Positions 12,068 to 22,195 of a stretch of DNA of 64,000 nt are shown piece by piece (positions within the stretch are counted from its first letter, which is position 1; each line of letters starts with the position of its first letter). The stretch lies in the NCBI RefSeq assembly GCF_030867095.1, contig NC_081825.1, forward strand, positions 46,180,501 through 46,244,500, in the 5' to 3' direction. The DNA is from Alligator mississippiensis. Its lineage: Eukaryota > Chordata > Crocodylia > Alligatoridae. Under the pieces are notes generated by a model. That model saw nothing but the letters and a program-made list of their open reading frames with translations. It did not search any database and was not told where the DNA came from. The position numbers and the translations under genes were made by a program.

Positions 12068-13047
12068 ATTGATCTTTCCTGTGCTGTAAAAGGTCCGTGC
12101 GCGCGCGCGCGTGTGTAAATCCTTTTCTATTGTGTGTTTTATTCCCTGTGTTGTGTGCGTGCACTGGCCTCTTCTTTGAACGTTTGCTTCAGTGTTAAGA
12201 GTTATGTAAAAATTGTGTGCTGTCTGTCTGTCCTTCTGCTGTGAATATCTGATTTTTCTATATTGTGGGTCTCTGTGTATGTGTGTGTATGTGTGCAATC
12301 AATCTGTGCCTCCCTGCACAGTGATAGATCATACTAGCTGGTAAAACACACCTTTCTTTTTGCAAGGTTTCCAAAAGAAAAAGAGCAAATATAAACTCAA
12401 AGAAATAAATTGAATTGTAATACTAATAATATTTGAATAGAATTGCTAAGCTAAGTTAAATCCTACCCACTCCTTCATAACAAGAAAAAGGAGCAGGCAA
12501 GTCTCAGTCTGAGCATTCTTCTGCCCCACAGTTTCTGAAAGGAAACAAGCTGCAAAAGGAACAGAAGGGCTGCAAACAGAGGTTTTTATGATGTTTCTAG
12601 TCCCACCCCACAGACGCTGCCACTGGAAAGGTAGCCAGGGAGAAATCCTTCTCCTTGGCTACCTACAGACGTCAGTCTCCCCCCCCTGCTCCCCCTCCCA
12701 CTCTCCGTCCTTCCCCCTTCTAATTGTGAATCAATATGGATGAAGTGGATCCAAAGTGCTTTGGATGCTCCGACCCATTTCAGATATCTTTGCTGAGGCC
12801 CCACTTCAATCTGGACATGCTGCTTCAGATGCTAGTGTCCTAAGTGACTCTGGATCTGAAGCAGGATCCAAAGACTTGCACAGACCTCTTACCCATAACA
12901 CAACCTAGTGGGGTATGATATAGGATCACTCTCTAGAGATATGAAAATAATTTCTTATTCCTGTAATGGGGACTATTAGAGTAACATGTAATGTTACTCT
13001 CAGTGTAATTTTACTTTTAGTAACATTACCCTATGCTATGGCTTTTA

Positions 13048-13343
13048 GGGGGTGTCTACACATCACCCTACAGCAACACAGCAAAGCGCTATGTCACCAT
13101 ATGGCATGCCATGGTATTGTAGCAATAACACGGGTTTAAATGCGATTGCCAGTTATGTCACTGTAGCAGTGGACTCCTCAGTTATAATGTGCTGCTATGG
13201 CAATGTAGTGGCAATATCTAACTGTGCGCCGTGCACGCAGCAAAGGAACCCTTATATTGTGCCATGCTTTAGTACTTCCAAAAGGAAGTATTAAAGCACA
13301 GCACCATAGCAATGTCACTATATGGTGACATGTGGATGCACCC
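13048..13343. mobile_element. Harbinger-like MITE with TTA target duplication
   Basis: A 296-bp element whose left end GGGGGTGTCTACACATCACC pairs imperfectly with the complement of its right end, GGGTGCATCCACATGTCACC. TTA flanks both sides (13045-13047, 13344-13346), fitting the 3-bp TWA duplications of PIF/Harbinger elements. It contains a strong hairpin at 13265-13298 shared with the relative at 41417-41718. There is no coding capacity. Confidence 0.65.
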
Positions 13344-13799
13344 TTAGAGTAACAATACTGCTAGTAATTGACTTACTTTCATTTCAAACTAGTACCATAT
13401 TCACATTTTATAAATATTCGCCACTTAATGGAAGAGCTTTTCCACATGAAAGATCCATTAAAAATTTACAGGCATGTGAATACATTTAATCATGGAGACA
13501 ATATGCAGAAAAATGGAACAATGAAACAGCCATAGCAAAGCATTAGAAGATTTTTAAATTATTATTATTGAGAACACAGTGCATAATGCCTGATAAGATC
13601 CTTTTAGCACAGGTGCAGAAATGTTGATAACACCCTCCCTTCTTGTGTACTTTTGGATCTAATTCAAAGTAATTTGGTTCCAACTTATGATTTTTGGCAC
13701 CTCTTGATGGATCAAGGTTTTTTCCTGTTATTTCAGCATTGAGTCTGAGCACAAGATATTTTTTAAAAGCATATTAATTATGTTCATTTTTGTAAATAC
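13344..13799. other. AT-rich spacer, nothing assignable
   Basis: About 450 bp of AT-rich sequence between a MITE and hAT element C. Its last 8 bases (13792-13799, GTAAATAC) are the left target duplication of C. Confidence 0.6.
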
Positions 13800-15231
13800 T
13801 AGGACTTTGTGAAGCCTCAGTCTGTGATTCAATTTGGAGAAGATTTGGCCTGATTTGGAGGCTGAATCCGAATTGAATTGGAAGACGACAAAAAACCTCT
13901 GACTTGATTTGGAGACTTCAAATTTAATTCAGAAAAGATTCAGAGAATATTCAGAGATTCAGAAGGCAGTCTTTCATTGGGAATAGAAACTGAGAAGAGG
14001 GAGGGGAAGCAGGGGGGAGGAAAGACTGACATCTCTAGCTGTCCAGTGACTGTGATCTCTCCCTGAGCCCCCTTCCAAACAGTGCTCTGCAGGAGGGATA
14101 TAGAAACAGCATATAAGCCTCTGTTTGCAGCTTTCTTGTTCCTTTAGTGAGCTGTTTCTGTCTGAAAGGTCTGAAAAGTATCAGACTGGCTTAGCTTCCT
14201 ACTTAGTCAGTCTCCTGCTACATTTTGTTCTTGGAAAGGTTTGGATATAGCTTAGCTTACCAACTAGAATCCCTCTAATTATCCCTATCCAATCCATTTC
14301 TTTCAATTTATATTTATTCATGGAGGGGTTTCCCCCCCCCCCCCCAGCACCTTTTAAAAAGAAAGCTGTGTTTTCCTTGGCAGTGTGATCCATCACTGTG
14401 CAGGGAAGCACATATTACACACACTCACATACATGCATCATAGAAGAAGTCAGATATTATTACAACACAGAAGAAACCAGACATTCATAGAAGATGACAA
14501 CGAAGAGGAGATTATATGTAGTTGTTAATATTATTAGTTATAGTTACATGTAGACTAAAAACACCACAGAAGAAGTCAGATAGAGATTCAGATTAACACA
14601 CCAGAATTCAGAGAGTCATAGAAGAAAACAAAGAAGAGGAGAGATTATTTTAGGTAAACAACACACTCCAGTAAGCACAACACAGAAGAAGACAGGCACA
14701 GTCATATATCAGAAAAGAAGATGATGACGACATATATTATTAGTCAGTTAAAACACAGAAAAACATTTTCCAGCACAGGAAATATTAATATGAAGTGTGC
14801 TGGAAAGGCAGGTGCCAGGTCTTCTGGTAGGGGAGGGAGAGGGGCTAGAAGGCAAGAGGGAGAACTAGAACTGCAAGTTCCCCCCCGCGCCAAACATAGA
14901 CAAATCTTCTTTTCTGGAAGCCATGAGTCTTCTGCTGCCAGTGGAAGTAAGGAGGTGGAAGCAGTACCTGTCCCTGCACCTGCCCCACCTCCCCCAACTC
15001 CAGAAATAGGCACCATCAGCAGAATGATAGCCTCGCACAGCCCTAGAGACTTCAGACAGAACTTTGGATCTGGAGAAGCTTTGGATGCTTTGGCATCTGA
15101 AGCAGTGTGTCCGGATTGAAGTACTGGCTTCTTTAGGTTTTCTGAAGTGGTTCAGAGCTTCTGAAGCACTACGGAAAAGCTTTGGAGCTGCTTTGGAGAT
15201 CCGGCCATAGAGTATAATGGGGAAACAATGA

Positions 15232-16656
15232 TGTTCCAGGGCCACAAGACTGGAAGAGGGGGAAGCTGTGGTTACAGGTAAACCCCAGTTCAAAATAGAA
15301 AGAAAAAAAAGCCCCAACATACCTCTTGTAGGGGCCGGGAGGAGCAAGGAAGCACGCACCAAGAAACCGCCCATGTGGTTCATTAACTGTGCTCATATCT
15401 AACTGGGGCTGGGTGACATCAGGAGGGGACGCCACCCAGCAGAAATAAAGAGTGGTTCCAAAGACGCAGGAGCCTGGCTGATGACCGGAGAGCCAGCAAG
15501 GAACCTCCAGGCCAGGGGCACACAGTCGCGGCAGCTCATGAAGGAGGAGACAGCTGCAGCTGCGGAGACAGTGAGGGCAGCTGCAGTGAAAGAGGCTGCA
15601 GAGATTCCCTGAGCCAGAGAAAACCGGCAGGGATCAGGGACACCAGCAGAGAGGCAAGCAAAAGGGGCAGCGGTAGCTGCTGCAGCAGCTGGAGCAACAA
15701 GAGCAGCGAGAAAGCTCAGAGCCAAGGAACAGCGGGGAGCAAAGATCCGGAAGAGAAGCCGGCGGGAGTGTCCATGGGGATAGCTGCAGTGGATGCAGCA
15801 GGAGACCCCAAATGGAAGAAGCCCAGCGGGGATTAAGGGCTCCAGCAGGTGGACCCACAGCGACCCCAGGAAGAGCCGGCTGTAGTGATCTGACTTCAGG
15901 CAACAGGGGCTATGACCCCAAATTGAAGTAGAGCCTAGAGGGAGAGAGAAGTGTCCTGGTTGGGGCAAGAGCCCGGACCCCAACTCAGGGTGCCCAGGCC
16001 TAGGGACACTGAGGTGCTAGGGGAGGACACTCTATTTTCCTTTGGGTTCTCTTACCCTTCCTTCCATGCGGTTACACCTCCCTGATGGTCATGGTGGTGG
16101 GTTTGTTCATGTCGGGTGTTTCTGGGAATAGGGGTAAGGATCAAGGCAGGTGTCATGATCCCTTTTGTTATGATAGGTCCATAAAGCCCTCAGCTGGGCA
16201 AGGGGCACACGGGGAGCCACTGTCAGTAGACACTGAGGCTAAAGGCACCGGGTAGGCGAGCAGGAAACCCGAACGCCTCCTAGCCCTCACACCAGAGCCT
16301 GGCCAGGACACCAGGGCTCACTGTGGAGGGACTATACGAAGATCAGGGTAAAACCAGCAGGGGCCAGCTGTAAAAATAAGCTTGAAAGCCCGTCGCAGAA
16401 GGTGGAGCTTGGCCAGGGTGTAGGGGAGGTCGGAGCCCCATGAGTGCCTGCCTAAGGGCATGATGACCCTGGAGGCTCCCTTGAAGGGGACCCCCTCCAC
16501 TGAGGAGCCATTCAAAGTCATGGCAGGTGAGTTAGGGGGGTTCCCTGACATCAGCCTAGGTGCCCTCTTGGGTCCACGTGCAGGCCCTGGGCAAATCAGA
16601 TCGGCTGCCCAGGCGAAGGCAGCTCGGGAACGCCTAATAGAGCAGAGGTGGGCACA
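15232..16656. mobile_element. Solo LTR-like insertion E in element D (fossil)
   Basis: A 1425-bp block starting TGTTCCAGG and ending GGTGGGCACA, with AATGA directly on both sides (15227-15231 and 16657-16661). It cleanly interrupts the TATAATGGGGAA...ATGAAAT.TCTATAAC block seen uninterrupted at about 34270 and 7481. The TG...CA ends and 5-bp duplication fit an LTR left by recombination. No internal coding region is present. The family is not recognised and it is not visibly similar to the other LTRs here. Orientation is uncertain. Confidence 0.6.
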
Positions 16657-16708
16657 AATGAAATGTCTATAACTTTGTTATTTATTGTATGATTTGGATG
16701 AACTTTGA

Positions 16709-17130
16709 AGGAATTATAGTATCTGCTGAGAGCATGAAGCCTTCAAAGTTTCAAGAAGATTGGTGTAGGGATTCAGGGGCAATTGCACCCCAAATTCTTG
16801 AAAGCAAAACTCATGTCAACATGTAAGCATTACAACATGGGGGGGGTGAAAACTGCAGGGGTGGTGGCTCCTGGTGAGGCCACAAAGCCTGCCAAGTTTC
16901 AAGATCAGTGCAGGGGTTTGGGGGGAACTGCACCTCAAGCTGCAGACAAGCAAAACTCGTGCCATTGGTGCCATTGTGTGTATTAAGTTGCAGCAGGGTG
17001 AAGGCTGTAGGGATGGTAGCCCCTGCTGTGGCCACGAAGCCTGCCAGCTGTCAAGGAAATAGGTGCAGTGGTTCTGGGGCCCTGTACCTCTAGCTGCTGA
17101 CAGACAAAACTGATGACATGGGTGCTTTTG
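16709..17130. repeat. Three tandem ~150-bp units, left arm of D
   Basis: Three consecutive units begin at about 16709, 16857 and 17014. Each carries GGTGGCTCCTG or GGTAGCCCCTG, the (A/C)(A/C)GAAGCCTGCCA core, a GGGG.AACTGCACCTC-like segment and the GACAAGCAAAACTC core. They are inverted with respect to 17365-17790. Confidence 0.75.
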
Positions 17131-17364
17131 CAACTGACTGTCTGTCTTGGGGTGTGGGAGACACTGCTGCAGGCCTGGCTGCTAAGCTACTGTGTTACCA
17201 GTTACCAATCAGTCATGATTCACTCAGGGACCAGCTCAATACACAGTACCTAGCTAATGTAGCCAGTTAATTACCATTAATTAACACCTACAAAAGCAGA
17301 GACTAAGGAGAGGAAATCATCAATACAGACAATCAACTGCCCCAAGACAGAGATAGTCAGTTGC

Positions 17365-17790
17365 ACAAGCACCCATGGCACAAGTTTTGTCTGTCAGCAG
17401 CTAGGGGTGCAGTGTCCCAGAACCCTACTACACCAATCCCCTTAACAGCTTGCAGGCTTCGTGGCCACAGCAGGGGCCACCACCCCTGTAGCTTTCACCC
17501 AACTTTGCCTTAACATGCACAGTGTCACCCATGTCATGAGTTTTGCTTGTCTGCAGCTTGAGGTGAAGTTCCCCTCAATTCCCACCACTATTCTTGAAAC
17601 TTGGCAGACTTTTTGGCTTCAGCAGGAGCTACCATTCCTGCAGTTTTGATCCCCCTGCATTGTAACACATAGACATGAGATGAGTTTTGCTTTCAAGAAT
17701 TTTGGGTACAGTTTCCCCAGAACCCATTCCTGAAAATTGGCAGACTTCATGCACTCAGCAGGGTCTACCAGCTCTGTATGTTTCATCTAA
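17365..17790. repeat. Three tandem ~150-bp units, right arm of D
   Basis: The inverted counterparts of the units at 16709-17130, marked by GAGTTTTGCTTGTCTGCAG, GAAACTTGGCAGAC and GTAGCTTTCACCC-type words. They run into the TATACCCTATGG block and the right tip of D. Confidence 0.75.
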
Positions 17791-18215
17791 ATCAGACATA
17801 AAACAAAACTATAGATATTTCATTGATTCCCCATTATACCCTATGGCCGGATCTCCGAGGCGGCTCCAAAGCTTCGGAGCCGCTTCGGCCAGATCAAAGC
17901 AGGAACCCAGTCTGGAGCTCCAGATTAGATCATTGGCATCTGAAGTGGCCAGATCCAAAGCCAGATTGGATCACTACTGACTCACACAGGCCTAATAGTC
18001 TTCTCCACCCCAATTTCATCTCCCAGCATGAGCCTCCCATGACCAGAGGAGTAGCTGTATCTGGAACCAGGGGACCTGAGCATCCTAGCTAAAGGAATTC
18101 TGGGGACTGAGGGGGAATCTGAGTTTGTGCTCCACATGCCTCAAAGTTCTCCTGGAGCCAGTTCTCCTTCTAAGGAAGGCACCTCAGAGGAGGCTGTGGA
18201 GGCAAGTGGTTAAGC

Positions 18216-19487
18216 AAATAGCTCATGCATGCACACACACCTGGCTGGGGAAAGCCAAGACCTGTTACATCTTTGACAGGCCTGAGGCTTGCTGGTTGTA
18301 GTGGAGTTGTGAGGCTCCAACTGAGCTCAGCTGAGTTGCCTGGGATGCCAGCTTTGGGTTGAAAAACACTTTGTCAGTCTAAGGAAGCACCTGCAGTTGG
18401 TCTGTGTGTGCTGTTCCTGGATGGAAGGCATAGTAAAGCAGTCAGAGGCTGGCATGCAATGCAGGCAAGAAAGCCAGTCAGTAAAAATGGAAATGGAGGC
18501 ACCAGGGGGGTGTAAGACAGGTGCGGGGGGGGGGGGGAAGAGGAATGTAGCAGTGCAGGTAAAAGTGCAGAGGTACCTAGGGAGTCAGATGTCCAGCAGG
18601 TTATAGTGTGTAAGAATTCCACTGTCTATATTGAGTCCATGAGTTTCTGTACCTACTACCTAGGAGGCTGATAAATTGAAGTCCATAGCCCCAGCTGTGA
18701 AAAGCGGTTTGTAAATTCCCTTTCAGAATCAGGACAGAGAGACTGAAGAAAGAGAGGGGGGGGGGGGGGTTGTTGGTTTTTTGTTTTTTTTTTTGTGAGG
18801 AATGTTCCCCCACAGGTAGTTGTGTATTGTTGTCTTTGATAGGTTCTGGCATGCAGTTTGTGGGGGTATCGGGGATTGTAGGCAGGTTTTGTGTTTTAAG
18901 CTATAGGAAATTGGTTTCAGTTCTGGTGATGAGTTTAGGTTAGCAAAGTTCGCTGCTTGTTCAAATTTACAAACCACTTCCTTCTATCCAGGAACAGCAC
19001 ACACACAGACCAACTGCAGGTGCTTCCTCAGCCTGAGAAAGTATTTTTGAAACTGAAAGCTTGCCAAGATATATTTCTCTAATTATTCAGGTTTTTTTTT
19101 TTTTTTTTAATAATAAACATAAAAACAACACAACCCATCACACACCATAAATAAAACACATCCACAAAAATTCTCTATTTCTACCATTCAATTCTTTCAT
19201 AAGAATTCTCATTTCATTAACCATAAGCCACTTAGCCCCATGGTACAATCAAGGAAAACCCCTCTCTATAAAACCAAAACACAGCCCCTCACTGTCCCAG
19301 CTTTCTTTAACTATTCAATTGGTCTAGTAAAAGATACCAGATTGACCCAAAGGACCTTGTCTTCCAGTGCCATGTCCTTAGACCAACACCCCTAGCACCT
19401 GTCCCCAGTCAGCTGACTGGAAGGATGCAGGGCCCTGGGCACATCTAAGCTCCAGGGCTGAGGCTGGCATGGAGAGTTCTCTGACAG
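18216..19487. repeat. Inverted-repeat cassette R, copy in hAT C
   Basis: One arm (about 18350-18700) carries TTGAAAAACACTTTGTCAG, CTGTTCCTGGATGGAAGG and TGAGTTTCTGTACCTACTAC, the same words as in the left arm at 8.2 kb. A shortened opposite arm lies at about 18970-19085 (AGGAACAGCACACAC, CTTCCTCAGCCTGAG). The loop matches the loop of the copy in A in reverse orientation. The outer side at 18223-18340 matches 9110-9240 in inverted orientation. Toward 19310-19380 it continues into the ATACCAGATTGACCCAAAGG edge words. Confidence 0.7.
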
Positions 19488-19704
19488 CTGCTGGAAAAGA
19501 AGCTCCTGCAGGAAAGGAAATAAAGCCTCTGTGACAGTTTGGCTGCCAGAGATGCTAGTGCTACTGTGCTCCAGTGCTTACCTGTTGTCATTTAAAGTGG
19601 TGCAACAGACTAAGAACCAGACTGAAGCTGTAGAGGAGGAGGAGACCTCATTGTGGCACACTACCATGTTGGGTAGATTCCCCAGAGCCAGTGAGGGCAC
19701 ACCT

Positions 19705-19705
<1 letters not shown>

Positions 19706-19759
<54 letters not shown>
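19706..19759. repeat. (CA)n microsatellite
   Basis: About 27 CA dinucleotides. It sits exactly where the tandem units of the hAT family have a short GTGTGT stretch, so it probably expanded from that seed. Confidence 0.95.
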
Positions 19760-19761
<2 letters not shown>

Positions 19762-20035
19762 GTCACCCATGTCACAAGTTTTGCTTTACTTGAGGTGAAG
19801 TTTCCCAGAACCCCCTGCACCTATCTCCTTGAAAGCTTACAGGCACCATGGCCTGAGCATAGGCTAGCATGCCTGCAGTTTTCACCCTGCTGTCCCTTAA
19901 CATACACATGTGACACGTTCTGCTTGTTAGCAGTTTGAAGTGTAGTTTCCCAAAAACCCCTCACCCATCTCCTTGAAACTTGGCAAGATTCATGCCCCTA
20001 CAAGGGGCTACCATTTGTGCAATTTATATCTGAAT
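19760..20035. repeat. Subterminal tandem units at the 3' end of hAT C
   Basis: Two diverged ~150-bp units: CACCCATGTCACAAGTTTTG, then GAGGTGAAGTTTCCCAGAACC, then a second AGTTTGAAGTGTAGTTTCCC and CTTGAAACTTGGCAAGATT. Orientation is inverted relative to A and G, as expected because C is inserted on the plus strand. Confidence 0.7.
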
Positions 20036-20164
20036 CAGTCAAAAAGTGACAAATTTATTAGTATTTCAGTGATTCCCTGTTATACTCTATGGGCAAATTG
20101 CTGGATCTCTCCAAATCAGCACCGAATCTTCCAAAGCCAATTCAGCTGAATCTATTTGGGACAG

Positions 20165-21187
20165 TGTCATGGCACAGGATCCTGCAGGATGACCGTGATC
20201 TCCCCAAGGCCCCACTTACCATGCCAAGTTTGCCCAATGGGCACCCTTAATTCTCTCCCGCCACGTCTTTGTTGGTAAATATATAATAGGGAGGCTGCCT
20301 TTACATCATCCTGGACACAGTTTTGCTGTACTCTGACTCTGTGGGCTCCTTGACCCCTTGTTGGTCCCATTCTGCAATGGATGTTTCAGGGCACCCTAGC
20401 CTTACGGGCTATGCATGGCTCCAACCACCCCTTTACCATGGCCCAAGCCTCGCAGATGGAACTGACACTGTTAGGTCTGGGCCTTATTATAATTTGCCCC
20501 CCTGGTCCTCCCTGGGCTCTCCACAGCCCTGTCTCACACTGCGCCTCACTGGCACTCGGGCTCTCCACAGCCCTGTCTCGCACTGCGCCTTCACTGGTGC
20601 TCGGGCACTGTGCAGCTTTGCAAAGTGCTCCACCCTCTCTGGTGCTGGGATCGGTGCACCCCAAATGCTGCGCCCTCTCTGGCACTGGGGTCAGTGCACC
20701 CCAAATGCTGCACCCTCTCTGGTGCTGGGGTCCCCACACTGCTGTGGGTACCCTATGAGGCCTCATCCTTTCCCTAATAGCCTCACCCAAACCACCAGTC
20801 TTAAACAGTAAACAAAACACAAGCCCCTGGGCTATAACATAAATTTGAGCTGCCTGGCTATAGCATCATTCAAGCCACACCAGGGGTGCTCTGTCCCACA
20901 CCAGTATCAGAGGCTGTACCTGCAGTCAGGCCTCTCCCCTTTGGTTGCTCTGGGACAGCTCCTTCCCCTTGGCTGCTGGCATGAAACTGCCATCCTGGCT
21001 TTAGCCCTGGGGTTTATATGTGAGCCAGGCCCTGCCCCTTCTGGTCAGCTGACTGCTGGCAGGTGTGGGCCACTAGTTCACTCTGGTTGCCTTGGTAACC
21101 AGCAGCTGGGGTTCCCCACTCACTGCTAGTGCTCTTTCCCTAGCAGTTTCCACTCTAAGGAGCAGGGCACCTAAGTGCTCTGCAACA
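20165..21187. mobile_element. Solo LTR-like insertion H in hAT C (fossil)
   Basis: A 1023-bp block with ends TGTCATGGC...CTGCAACA and GACAG directly on both sides (20160-20164 and 21188-21192). It separates two parts of the subterminal region of element C, both rich in AATCAG(C)TGAAT(T/C) words. A TATA-like AATATATAATAGGG lies at about 20276 on the plus strand. Positions 20518-20740 hold internal tandem repeats of roughly 42-48 bp. No internal retroviral region is present. The family is not recognised and differs from the LTRs at 35 and 53 kb. Confidence 0.62.
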
Positions 21188-21287
21188 GACAGTGATCTGA
21201 ATCTCTTAATCAAATCACTGTCCTCCAAATCAGCTGAATTCAAATCCGAATTAAATTCTTCCCTATTTGCACAGGCCTAGTAAATAC

Positions 21288-21897
21288 TGATTATAAGTCA
21301 CTTCCTGCATTCACATGAAGTTTCTTTCCATTCATTACTTTATTTCTTACTATAGCTGTATCATAACATGAAGTAGACTGGGTTAAATTTCACATTATCA
21401 CTAAGCACCAGAAGCAATAATGCTTTATGTGTAACATAAAACTTTATGAACAAATAAATTATCATCTCTCTGAATTTACAAGTATTGATGTAAATTCCAT
21501 GATTAGAATACTTGACTACTTTCCTTTAAAGCGGTATAATATTATATTAAAGCAAGTCCTTTTATAACTCTGGGGAAGCATGTATATATGAAAAGTGGTA
21601 TCATATTTAAGTTTTATAAAAAAAAATAAAGTGCAATTCACACCAGTTTTTCAAAATAAGGGCATTAATAAGAAACTACTGATAAATGTTTTTAAATCAA
21701 TTCACATAGTTTTTTTAAAACATCATAAGAAAAATATTTACATTGTCAGCTAAAAGATAAAAGTGAAAATATTATTCACAGGGAACACATGATATATTGT
21801 GTAGTATTAAAGGTTAGGCTGCTATGTCTGCTTATTATGTACGATGCTATTCAATTTTATTGTAAGCTCTTTTTTCACATGCCTTAAATCTCAGCAG
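21288..21897. other. AT-rich spacer, nothing assignable
   Basis: About 600 bp of AT-rich unique-looking DNA to the right of element C, without recognised repeats or frames. Confidence 0.6.
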
Positions 21898-22195
21898 CTG
21901 TGTCTACATGAGTGGCCAACTACAGTTGTTATTGTGTATTCATTTAGTACTTATTTAACCAAGTACTGAATGACTGGCCAGTAACTGGCATTACTGCACA
22001 GTCCTGTTGCCACACAGTTATTTTTAGATGCTACTGCATGGTAGCAACCAGTTACTGTGCAGTAGCATCATCATTGCGATTCATGCCTGGTGATGCTATG
22101 GTGCCATAGCAATGAGCTTCAGTGCAGTATCTCATTGCTTCTGTACTATACAGTCTCATGCAGATGTGCTCTGTAAAATGTAACATGTAGGCTTG
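21898..22195. mobile_element. MITE-like element of the CTACATG family
   Basis: Begins CTGTGTCTACATGAG and ends near TAACATGTAGGC, giving inverted CTACATG ends like those at 26753, 41417 and 46476. Inside are repeated CAGTAGCATC and GGTAGCAACCAGTTACTG words in inverted arrangement. Boundaries are approximate and no target duplication was identified. Confidence 0.45.

Larger units (their letters stand above)
7193..12888 (-). mobile_element. hAT DNA transposon A, transposase-bearing, degraded
   Basis: A 5.7-kb element read on the minus strand. The left tip TAGGCCTGTGCGAGTC and the reverse complement of the right tip, GAGGTCTGTGCAAGTC, pair as terminal inverted repeats. The flanks carry an 8-bp target duplication that matches at 7 of 8 positions (TCACCCAT at 7185-7192, TTACCCAT at 12889-12896), as expected for hAT transposition. 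From its 5' end at 12888 it holds a leader, a broken BED-finger transposase (12067 to about 9600), the foldback cassette R, tandem units of about 150 bp and the 3' tip. A CR1 tail fragment is inserted near the 3' end. A (GC)n-(GT)n run sits at 12096-12118. Confidence 0.85.
15035..17994. mobile_element. Foldback hAT derivative D, inserted in transposase of C
   Basis: D splits the transposase frame of C. Its flanks ATAGCCTC (15027-15034) and ATAGTCTT (17995-18002) match at 6 of 8 positions, both differences being C/T. Leaving out the LTR E inside it, D is a long palindrome. The left arm runs from 15035 to about 17152 and the right arm from about 17340 to 17994, around a ~185-bp spacer. Each arm corresponds to the 3' end of the A/C/G family: the tip, the GGATCTGG.GAAGC region, the TATAATGGGGAA block and three tandem units of ~150 bp. 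There is no transposase, so it would have needed one in trans. The first 11 bases of the left tip appear inverted. Confidence 0.8.
14790..18215 (+). pseudogene. hAT transposase N-terminal part, split by insertion D
   Basis: The Met at 14790 opens MKCAGKAGARSS, followed by a basic glycine-arginine stretch, PPRAKHRQIFF, an SHES-containing linker and a proline-rich segment matching the N-terminus in element A. The frame is broken at about 15027-15034 by element D. It resumes at about 18003 with STPISSPSMSLP, then LAKGILGTEGESEFVLHMP and an acidic EGTSEEAVEASG stretch that match A and G. A stop follows and the sequence passes into cassette R at about 18216, so the BED finger, catalytic core and dimerisation region are absent. 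The resumption across D shows that D inserted into an existing transposase gene. Confidence 0.82.
13800..21279 (+). mobile_element. hAT DNA transposon C, nested composite
   Basis: A perfect 8-bp duplication GTAAATAC (13792-13799 and 21280-21287) bounds this 7.5-kb block, whose tips TAGGACTTTGTGAAG and (complement) TAGGCCTGTGCAAAT pair as hAT terminal repeats. On the plus strand it holds a 5' leader similar to that of element A, the transposase N-terminus from 14790, a foldback insertion D (15035-17994), more transposase to about 18215, cassette R, tandem 3' units and the 3' tip. A solo LTR (H) is inserted near the end. The middle and C-terminal transposase are missing, so it was non-autonomous at the end of its life. 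Confidence 0.88.

Noticed and set aside
15399-15983. 194-codon minus frame in insertion E as a retroviral protein
   Set aside because: Alanine/serine/leucine-rich without any retroviral motif. It lies within an LTR-like block.
19706-19759. CRISPR-like or functional repeat array
   Set aside because: A plain dinucleotide microsatellite. No spaced repeats of CRISPR type occur anywhere in the window.
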